From contig JAJDXU010000361.1 in NCBI GenBank assembly GCA_022823105.1, positions 1 to 8,453 of the forward strand: 8,453 bases of DNA, read 5' to 3'. Positions 1 through 5,768 of this stretch are shown here, one piece after another (within the stretch, counting starts at the first letter, position 1; every line of letters begins with the position of its first letter). The notes under the pieces were generated by a model. It made no database searches. It was not told where the DNA came from and saw nothing but the letters and a program-made list of their open reading frames with translations. The DNA comes from Dehalococcoidia bacterium (GTDB lineage: Bacteria; Chloroflexota; Dehalococcoidia; Lucifugimonadales; UBA3495). Made by a program: the position numbers and the translations under genes.

Positions 1-12
1 TTCAAAGTTAAT

Positions 13-115
13 CCGTCATTCCCACGCAAGCGGGAATCCAGGAGGTCGTTGTGATCGGAATGTTCTGGATTCCGGCACGCCAAAGGCGCATCTGCGACTT
101 TCGCCGGAATGACGG
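13..115. repeat. Two-hairpin palindromic repeat, copy A
   Basis: The ends are a perfect 10-bp inverted repeat (CCGTCATTCC at 13-22, GGAATGACGG at 106-115). Inside are two foldable units: an 8-bp stem with a 4-nt loop (18-25 with 30-37, one G·T pair in the reverse-strand reading), and a larger arm (69-76 with 103-110) enclosing a second small stem (77-81 with 85-89). A related copy lies in opposite orientation at 5482-5608; the 52-base arm matches at about 45 positions. The element lies upstream of the MmgE/PrpD gene and has no coding appearance. It resembles the dispersed REP/MITE-like palindromes common in GC-rich genomes; what mobilises it is unknown. Confidence 0.8.
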
Positions 116-293
116 TTCGGGGTGAAAGGTCGCCAACCAGGACTTTGCAAAGGGCCTGGGGCGTGGCGGGAACGGTGGTGGTTTTACCCTGCGCTGGGTG
201 TTACCCTGTCGCCCGGCCGCCTGGCCGACCCGATTATCAGCAACGCTTCTCCCTCTGACGCCGTGCCGGCGTCCCCCGTGAGGCAGGTAATCC
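116..293. other. Leader region of the MmgE/PrpD gene
   Basis: Non-coding stretch between the palindromic repeat and the first gene. No convincing -35/-10 pair is visible. The one pattern seen is a 12-bp near-direct repeat (GGTTTTACCCTG at 180-191 and GGTGTTACCCTG at 197-208, 11 of 12 identical, 17 bp apart). It could be a paired binding site or chance. A GAGG-type ribosome-binding stretch lies just before the ATG at 294. Confidence 0.3.
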
Positions 294-1637
294 ATGACCA
301 CGACCCGAACCCTTGCCGAATTCATCGCCGAGACCGAGTTTGCAAACCTGTCGCCCGAGGCCGTGGACGCCGCGAAAATCGCCATCCTGGACGGCGTGGC
401 CAACATGGTCGCCGGGTCGGTGCAGGAACTGGCCGACATCATCGGCCGCTACGTGCGGGAGGCAGGGGGCTCACCCCAGGCCTCCGTGGTGGGCTGGGGA
501 TACCAGACCAACCCGCCGTCCGCCGCCTTCGCCAACGGGGTGTTCGGACACTGCCTGGACTACGAGATCCAGGGATTCCCGCCCACCCACGGCACCTCAT
601 CATGCCTGCCGGCCGCGCTCGCGCTGGCGGAGCAGCACAACGTCTCGGGCGACCGGGTCATCACGGCGTACGCGCTGGGCTGGGAAATCCAGGGCCGGCT
701 GCGGGCCGCGTCTGCACCGGCCACGCGGCCGGGCTATCACCCGCCCGGACTGGTGGGCCCCCTGGGCGGCGCGGCGTCGGCAGCCAAGACCCTCAGCCTG
801 GACGCGGAGCAGACGCTGATGGCCCTGGGCATTGCGGCGTCCCGAACCGGCGGCCTGACCGCCAACACGGGCACCATGGTCAAGTCCACCCACCCGGGCA
901 ACGCCGCCCGCATGGGCGCTGAGGCGGGCATCCTGGCGAGCATGGGCTACACCGCCAGCGACGAAGCGCTGGAATCGCCGGTTGGCTTCGCGGCCGCGCT
1001 GTTCGGCGGCGAGTTCGACTGGGACGTTGCCACCGGCGGATTGGGCGCGTCGTGGCGACTGGTCGATCCGGGCTATGACATCAAGCGGTTCCCCGCGCAG
1101 GTGTACATGCAGAACGTGATCGAGGCGGCGCTGAACCTGCGCGACGAGAACGGGATCGGCGCCGGTGACATAGAGCAGGCGACCATCCACCGCCAGGGCC
1201 GAGGCCATTCGGGACCGGCGCCCCGCAGCGGACTGGACGGCAAGTTCAGCGTGGAATACTGCGCCGCCGCCGCCCTGCTGGACGGGCGCGTGGGCATCGA
1301 CACCTTCACCGACGCCCGCCGCTTCTCGCCGGACATGGAGGACATGCTGGGCCGCGTCCGGGTGGAACCGGAGGGCCCCGAATCGGGCGCTACCCGAATA
1401 TCGTCCGTGCTCAAAAACGGGACCACGGTCAGCGCCGAATGTTCCGCCTTTAGCGGGTCGGCGTCCAACCCCATGTCCCGGGAGCAGCGGCTGGAAAAGG
1501 TGCAGGACTGCTTCGTTCGCGCCCTGTCCGACGCCAATGCCGAGCGGGTGCTGGAGATGCTGGAAAACCTTGAGCGCCTGGACGATGTGGCGGAGTTGAT
1601 GGGCGTGTTGGGTCAGGCTGCGGCGGGCCGGAGTTGA
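294..1637 (+). CDS. MmgE/PrpD family protein
   Basis: A 447-residue cytoplasmic protein of the MmgE/PrpD fold, the family that includes 2-methylcitrate dehydratase, cis-aconitate decarboxylase and iminodisuccinate epimerase. Family landmarks in order: the N-terminal helical domain with an ILDGVANMVAG stretch (31-41), NGVFGHCLDYE (81-91), a PTHG...PAALALAE block (97-113), AYALGWEIQGR (125-135), GYHPPGLVGPLGGAA (147-161), and a GTMVKSTHPGNAARMGAEAG block (193-212). The C-terminal half carries KRFPAQVYMQ (264-273). Candidate active-site residues are H86, H99, H149, K197 and H200. The usual acidic DD pair after the first histidine is DYE here, so the substrate may differ from methylcitrate. No prpB, prpC or racemase neighbour is present, so the reaction cannot be named. 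The ATG at 294 follows a GAGGCAGG ribosome-binding stretch. The family call is firm; the substrate is unknown. Confidence 0.9.
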   Translation: MTTTRTLAEFIAETEFANLSPEAVDAAKIAILDGVANMVAGSVQELADIIGRYVREAGGSPQASVVGWGYQTNPPSAAFANGVFGHCLDYEIQGFPPTHGTSSCLPAALALAEQHNVSGDRVITAYALGWEIQGRLRAASAPATRPGYHPPGLVGPLGGAASAAKTLSLDAEQTLMALGIAASRTGGLTANTGTMVKSTHPGNAARMGAEAGILASMGYTASDEALESPVGFAAALFGGEFDWDVATGGLGASWRLVDPGYDIKRFPAQVYMQNVIEAALNLRDENGIGAGDIEQATIHRQGRGHSGPAPRSGLDGKFSVEYCAAAALLDGRVGIDTFTDARRFSPDMEDMLGRVRVEPEGPESGATRISSVLKNGTTVSAECSAFSGSASNPMSREQRLEKVQDCFVRALSDANAERVLEMLENLERLDDVAELMGVLGQAAAGRS

Positions 1638-1988
1638 ACCCGCCGCCGGCGACCACGCCCGGCCGTTCTCTATTGATGAGCGCCGAGGGCGTACTTGCGT
1701 AATGTCGCCGGTGAGTCCATCATGGATTCGACCACCGTCGTTCCCTTGTTCCGGCTGGTGACCTCCGGTCAAGGCTGACGCGGTGGTCGAATTTTCGCTT
1801 CGCGGAGTATTTGCGCGACCGTTGAGTTTTCTCACCGTCGCGGGACCACCACGAGCCGTGCCACCCGCGCCAACCGACGTCGCAGGAAAAAGCGCGGGAC
1901 GCGCGGGAAGACCAATAATCCAGGCATGGGAGGAACCGGAGCACCGAACCGGCTGACCCATGCGGACGAGGAGATTTACTGAACCGAC
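1638..1988. other. 351-base intergenic region rich in inverted repeats
   Basis: No credible + strand gene is present. It holds a long interrupted stem-loop (1726-1792) and a second smaller one at 1814-1842: CGCGAC pairs with GTCGCG, then TGAG pairs with CTCA around a TTTT loop, with a small internal bulge. An AATAAT-like box at 1914-1919 could be a -10 element for the desaturase but has no matching -35. GAGGAG at 1968-1973 is the only ribosome-binding candidate for the ATG at 1989; its 15-base spacing is longer than usual. Confidence 0.5.
1726..1795 (+). terminator. Long stem-loop followed by TTTT; possible terminator of the MmgE/PrpD gene
   Basis: A perfect 12-bp inverted repeat (ATTCGACCACCG at 1726-1737, CGGTGGTCGAAT at 1781-1792). 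It is extended inward by CGT/ACG past a one-base bulge, by CCTTG/CAAGG (1744-1748, 1770-1774) and by CCGG/CCGG (1751-1754, 1765-1768). The right arm runs into four T residues (1792-1795). It lies 89 bases past the MmgE/PrpD stop, which suits a factor-independent terminator, although the T run is short. It could instead be a DNA-level palindrome or a structured leader for the desaturase downstream. Confidence 0.45.
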
Positions 1989-3113
1989 ATGCAGGATTTC
2001 ACCAAGCCCGTTATCACAACCTCCGCATCCCGGCCAAAGGCGCCGGCGGACGCGGTGGCCGAATTCGCCGAGTTGCCTCGCCTGATTCGTGAGCAGGGGC
2101 TGCTGGACCGCCAGCTCCGCTACTACACTCTCAAAATGGTGTCCACGCTGGCCCTGCTCATGCTGAGCATCGCCCTGCTGATAGTGGTGGACAACTTCTG
2201 GTTCCAGATTGCCAACGCCGTTTTCCTGGCGTTTGTGTTCGGGCAAATCGGCTACATCGGCCACGACGCCGGACACCTGGGGGTCTGTCGATCGGTCCGG
2301 GGGAACCGGCTGATCGGTTACGGCGTCTGCCTGCTTTTGGGGATGAGCCAGTCCTGGTGGCTGACACAGCACAACCAGCACCACCGCAGCCCGAACGACC
2401 TTGATGACGACCCCCACACCCTGATTCCATTGCTGGCATACTCGGCAGAGAAAGCCAGCGACATGCGCGGCGTGGTGCGGTTCCTGGCGGCCTACCAGGC
2501 CTTCTACTTCATACCCATGCTGACGTTCGAGAGCCTGGCGCTCCGGTTTTCCAGCGCCCAGTTCCTGGTGGGAGCCCGCAGGCCCGGCGCCTTCCTGCCT
2601 GAATTGGGATTGATGGCCGCGCATTTTGCGCTCTACGCCGGCCTGCTCCTCTATGCGCTGAATCCCTGGCAGGCGCTGGTTTTTGCGCTGGTCCACCAGG
2701 GCCTTTTCGGGTTGTACTACGGGTTGGTGTTCGCCCCCAACCACAAGGGGATGCTGATCCTGGACAAGGACAATCCCCTGGATTTCGTGCGCACCCAGGT
2801 GCTGACCACGCGCAACGTCAAGCCAAACTTCCTGGTCGACTTTCTCTACGGCGGCCTGAACTACCAGATTGAGCACCACCTGTTCACCATGATGCCCAGG
2901 AACCGGCTGGGCAAGGCCCGTCCAATCGTCAAGGAGTTCTGCCGACAGCGGGGCATTCCCTATCACGAGACCGGTACGCTAACCTCATACCGGGAGATCC
3001 TGAGCCACATGCACGAGGTTTCGGCAGTGCTGCGCAAGGGCCCGAAACCGCCGGTGGAGATTGAAAACGGCAACCCGCCCACGGCCAAGTCCGGCATCGG
3101 CGCGACCGGATAG
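1989..3113 (+). CDS. Membrane fatty acid desaturase (acyl-CoA/acyl-lipid type)
   Basis: A 374-residue integral membrane di-iron desaturase expected to introduce a double bond into a fatty acyl chain using O2 and reduced ferredoxin or cytochrome b5. All three histidine boxes are intact: HDAGH (92-96), HNQHH (128-132) and QIEHH (293-297), with an additional NH in APNHKG (249-254). The Q-type third box places it near the front-end/DesA3-like bacterial branch, but there is no fused N-terminal cytochrome b5 domain. Hydrophobic spans sit near 51-68, 70-90, 109-120, 166-184, 205-225 and 228-247, the usual layout around the His boxes. The ATG at 1989 is forced, because the in-frame codon at 1980 is TGA. 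No electron-transfer partner gene is nearby, so the electron donor must be encoded elsewhere. Regiospecificity cannot be read from the sequence. Confidence 0.93.
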   Translation: MQDFTKPVITTSASRPKAPADAVAEFAELPRLIREQGLLDRQLRYYTLKMVSTLALLMLSIALLIVVDNFWFQIANAVFLAFVFGQIGYIGHDAGHLGVCRSVRGNRLIGYGVCLLLGMSQSWWLTQHNQHHRSPNDLDDDPHTLIPLLAYSAEKASDMRGVVRFLAAYQAFYFIPMLTFESLALRFSSAQFLVGARRPGAFLPELGLMAAHFALYAGLLLYALNPWQALVFALVHQGLFGLYYGLVFAPNHKGMLILDKDNPLDFVRTQVLTTRNVKPNFLVDFLYGGLNYQIEHHLFTMMPRNRLGKARPIVKEFCRQRGIPYHETGTLTSYREILSHMHEVSAVLRKGPKPPVEIENGNPPTAKSGIGATG

Positions 3114-3160
3114 GGATGCTCAACACCCCGAACCGCGCACCAAGGTCCGGACCGACGGAA

Positions 3161-3194
3161 CCCACACTCTATTGGAGCCCGCACTCTATCGAAG
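3161..3194. repeat. Two-copy 17-bp tandem repeat before tex
   Basis: CCCACACTCTATTGGAG (3161-3177) is followed directly by CCCGCACTCTATCGAAG (3178-3194), 14 of 17 identical. It lies 31 bases before the tex start. Each copy carries a CTCTAT core that loosely resembles a -10 box. It may be a duplicated promoter element, an operator pair or a slippage product. Confidence 0.4.
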
Positions 3195-3224
3195 CCCACG
3201 CGCTGCAAGCGCCGGGAACGTGAA

Positions 3225-5360
3225 ATGACTACCATGACCGACACGCCCATCGCCCAAATCGCCCGCGAGCTACGGTTGGCCAGGGATAGTGTGCAGGCCA
3301 CGGTGGCGCTGCTCGACGCCGGCGCCACCGTTCCCTTCATCGCGCGGTACCGCAAGGAGAGCACGGGCAGCCTTGACGAGGTGGCGATCTCCGGCATCCG
3401 GGACCGGCTGACCCAGCTTCGGGAACTCGGCCAGCGGCGGGATGCCATCCTCGCTTCCCTGGAAAAGCAGGGCCTGCTGAGCGATGATCTGCGAAAGACG
3501 GTTATGGACGCCGAAACCATGACCGCATTGGAGGACGCCTACCTGCCGTACCGGCCCAAACGCCGCACCCGGGCCGCCGCCGCCAGGGAAAAGGGGCTTG
3601 AGCCCTTGGCATCTCGACTCTGGGGGCAGGGACAATTTGACGTCAACCGGGCCGCGGAGGGCTACGTCAATCCCGAAGCGGGGGTGGAAAACACCGACGA
3701 GGCCCTGAGGGGAGCCAGGGACATCATAGCCGAGTGGATCAGCGAAGACCCGGCCGCCCGCCGGGAAATTCGTGCGTTGTTCTGGTCGCAGGGCACAATT
3801 TCGGCCAGGGTGGCCTCCGGCAAGGAAGCGGAGGCGACCAAGTACCGGGACTACTTCGACTGGCAGGAACCCGTGGCGAACGCGCCTTCGCACCGGATCC
3901 TGGCCATGCTCCGGGGCGAGAAGGAATCGATGCTTTCGGTTCGCATCGCGCCTCCGCTACCGGCGGCGACGGCTATCCTGGAACGGCTTTTTGCCAGGGG
4001 AGGAACGGAGGCATCAGCGCAGATCAGGCTTGCCATCAGGGAACGATACAGGGCGCTGCTGGAATCCCCGTTGGAAACCGAGGTCCGAAAAGCCGCCAGG
4101 ATTCGCGCAGAGGACACCGCCATCGGTGTGTTCGCCGACAACCTGCGGGAACTGCTGTTGGCGCCGGCGCTGGGCCAGAAGAACGTCATGGCCCTGGATC
4201 CAGGATTTCGCTCGGGCTGCAAACTGGTGTGCCTGGACCGGCAGGGCTATCTGCTGCACCACGAAACCGTTTACCCGCTACTCGGGAAACGGGATGCGGA
4301 GGACGCCGGCAGGCAGATACGCCTGCTGTGCGGTGAGTACCATGTGGAAGCCATCGCCGTGGGCAACGGCACCGGCGGCCGTGAGACGGAAGCATTCTTG
4401 AGAACCCTCGACCTGGGCCCGCAGGTTGCGGTGGTCATGGTCAACGAGAGCGGCGCCTCGGTCTACTCCGCGTCCGAGGCGGCCCGGTCCGAGTTTCCGG
4501 AGCATGACATCACCGTGCGCGGGGCGGTATCCATCGGCCGCCGGCTCATGGATCCCCTGGCCGAACTGGTCAGGATAGATCCCAAGTCCATCGGAGTGGG
4601 CCAGTACCAGCACGATGTTGATCAAAAGGCCCTGAAGGAACGGCTGGACGATGTTGTGATCAGCTGTGTGAACCAGGTCGGGGTGGAACTGAACACGGCC
4701 AGTCCGGAGTTGCTGTCGTACGTTTCGGGCCTTGGACCCCGCCTGGCCAACGCCATCGTGGAGTACCGGAACACCAACGGTCCCTTCGCATCCCGAACCG
4801 CGCTGAAGAAAGTGCCGCGCCTCGGCCCCAGGGCGTTCGAGCAGTCGGCCGGTTTTCTGCGCATCAGGGGCGGAATCCAGCCGCTGGACGCGAGCGCGGT
4901 GCATCCTGAGTCGTACCCGGTGGTGTCGGCGATCTGCAATGACCTGGGGCGGCCGGTGGAGCAAATCCTGGGTGACGCAAGCGTCGGCGCGCAGATTGAT
5001 CTCAACCGCTACGTCAACGCCGACGTTGGCCTGCCCACGTTGCGAGACATAGTGGAAGAACTGGCGCGGCCGGGGCGGGACCCCCGCCCGGAGTTTGAAC
5101 CTTTCGAGTTCGCGGCGGACATCCACCGGATCGAGGACCTCGCCGCGGGGATGAAACTGCCCGGGGTGGTAACCAACGTGACCGGTTTCGGGGCCTTTGT
5201 CGATGTCGGTGTGCACCAGGACGGGCTGGTGCACATCAGCCAGATGGCGGAGGGCTTCGTGTCCAACCCGTCGGACGTCGTGAAGGTGCAGCAGCGCGTG
5301 TGGGTTACGGTGCTTGAGGTGGATCTTGAGCGTAAACGAATTGCGCTGTCGCTGAAGTGA
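3225..5360 (+). CDS. tex: Tex-family transcription accessory protein (RNA-binding)
   Basis: A 711-residue cytoplasmic nucleic-acid-binding protein of the Tex/YhgF family, the bacterial relative of eukaryotic Spt6, linked in other bacteria to transcription and RNA handling. Domains in order: the N-terminal helical Tex region (about 1-310, with the hallmark VPFIARYRKE at 36-45 and LPYRPKRRTRA at 107-117); a YqgF/RNase H-like domain (about 320-440, ALDPGFRSGCK at 323-333, GNGTGGRETE at 380-389, SVYSASEAA at 412-420); a helix-hairpin-helix region (about 490-550, NTASPELLSYVSGLG and VPRLGPRAFEQ); and a C-terminal S1 domain (about 643-711, GVVTNVTGFGAFVDVGV). It ends exactly at the close of the S1 domain (RKRIALSLK), so it lacks the tail that makes many homologues 720-785 residues. 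GGGAA at 3214-3218 sits 6 bases before the ATG at 3225; a second in-frame ATG at 3234 is possible. It stands alone, without a tightly coupled neighbour. Confidence 0.96.
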   Translation: MTTMTDTPIAQIARELRLARDSVQATVALLDAGATVPFIARYRKESTGSLDEVAISGIRDRLTQLRELGQRRDAILASLEKQGLLSDDLRKTVMDAETMTALEDAYLPYRPKRRTRAAAAREKGLEPLASRLWGQGQFDVNRAAEGYVNPEAGVENTDEALRGARDIIAEWISEDPAARREIRALFWSQGTISARVASGKEAEATKYRDYFDWQEPVANAPSHRILAMLRGEKESMLSVRIAPPLPAATAILERLFARGGTEASAQIRLAIRERYRALLESPLETEVRKAARIRAEDTAIGVFADNLRELLLAPALGQKNVMALDPGFRSGCKLVCLDRQGYLLHHETVYPLLGKRDAEDAGRQIRLLCGEYHVEAIAVGNGTGGRETEAFLRTLDLGPQVAVVMVNESGASVYSASEAARSEFPEHDITVRGAVSIGRRLMDPLAELVRIDPKSIGVGQYQHDVDQKALKERLDDVVISCVNQVGVELNTASPELLSYVSGLGPRLANAIVEYRNTNGPFASRTALKKVPRLGPRAFEQSAGFLRIRGGIQPLDASAVHPESYPVVSAICNDLGRPVEQILGDASVGAQIDLNRYVNADVGLPTLRDIVEELARPGRDPRPEFEPFEFAADIHRIEDLAAGMKLPGVVTNVTGFGAFVDVGVHQDGLVHISQMAEGFVSNPSDVVKVQQRVWVTVLEVDLERKRIALSLK

Positions 5361-5404
5361 CCGTCGCGCGCCCGGCCTCAGACGCACGGCGCGGGCTGGC
5401 CGGA

Positions 5405-5422
5405 CCGGCGATAACACGCCGG
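5405..5422 (+). terminator. GC-rich hairpin after tex, weak terminator candidate
   Basis: CCGGCG (5405-5410) pairs perfectly with CGCCGG (5417-5422) around an ATAACA loop, 45 bases past the tex stop. No T run follows, so factor-independent termination is doubtful. The right arm overlaps the left flanking direct repeat of the MITE-like element. Confidence 0.25.
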
Positions 5423-5430
5423 CATCCGGC

Positions 5431-5637
5431 CAGTTCAATCGCATTTCAATTGTTGGCCACTGTATAAGGCTCTTCCACCCACCGTCATACCGGCGAAAGT
5501 CGGAGATGCGCCTACGGCGCGCCGGTATCCAGTGCCTGGAATCGGCGGTTTCGCGGTCGGTGTCTTCATTCGGTGGCCTATGGACTCCGGCTTTCGCCGG
5601 AGTGACGGGCGTCAAAACTCCAAATGCGATTGCCCTG
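5431..5637. mobile_element. MITE-like element with 11-bp target-site-type duplication
   Basis: The 207-bp segment starts with a 16-bp terminus at 5431-5446 and ends with its inverted partner at 5622-5637. They match at 14 of 16 positions, including 11 consecutive ones (CAATCGCATTT / AAATGCGATTG). The same 11-bp word, CGGCATCCGGC, abuts both outer ends exactly (5420-5430 and 5638-5648), as a target-site duplication would. There is no room for a transposase and no coding frame, so any movement would have been in trans. An 11-bp duplication is within the range known for IS4-type transposases, but the family cannot be assigned from the termini alone. A copy of the two-hairpin palindromic repeat lies inside it. 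Confidence 0.6.
5482..5608. repeat. Two-hairpin palindromic repeat, copy B (inverted relative to copy A)
   Basis: It is bounded by CCGTCAT (5482-5488) and GTGACGG (5602-5608). The left arm has ATACCGGC (5487-5494) pairing with GCCGGTAT (5521-5528), enclosing GCGCC/GGCGC (5508-5512, 5516-5520). The right arm is an 8-bp perfect stem, ACTCCGGC with GCCGGAGT (5584-5591, 5596-5603), with a TTTC loop. Both arms align to copy A at 13-115 read on the other strand. The middle is longer here, giving 127 bp against 103. It lies wholly within the MITE-like element. Confidence 0.75.
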
Positions 5638-5676
5638 CGGCATCCGGCGGATTATCAAATCTGTTTATGATTATGC

Positions 5677-5685
5677 TGGTATAAT
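5677..5685 (+). promoter_or_regulatory. Extended -10 promoter of the helicase gene
   Basis: TGGTATAAT: a perfect TATAAT (5680-5685) with the TGn extension (5677-5679). No good -35 lies at 16-18 bases, which is usual for extended -10 promoters. Transcription would start near 5692, leaving about 77 bases of leader to the ATG at 5769. This leader contains a possible hairpin (CGATGC 5715-5720 with GCATCG 5731-5736). The site begins 29 bases past the MITE-side direct repeat. Confidence 0.6.
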
Positions 5686-5768
5686 ATCATTCAGTTTGAA
5701 GGACTGCATTCCGACGATGCTCAGGTTCGGGCATCGCTGCAGCGCGCGGAGACAGGCCCGCATGACTC

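Noticed and set aside
8..442. Minus-strand frame of 144 codons over the first repeat
   Set aside because: Translation of the palindromic repeat plus antisense of the MmgE/PrpD gene.
600..2966. Minus-strand open frame of 788 codons across the first two genes and their gap
   Set aside because: It lies opposite two certain genes, has low-complexity HQ/GR-rich residues and no family motifs. Long antisense frames are common in GC-rich DNA.
4278..5615. Minus-strand open frame of 445 codons opposite tex
   Set aside because: It begins in the palindromic repeat (MTPVTPAKAGVH is a typical translation of such repeats) and runs antisense to tex without motifs.
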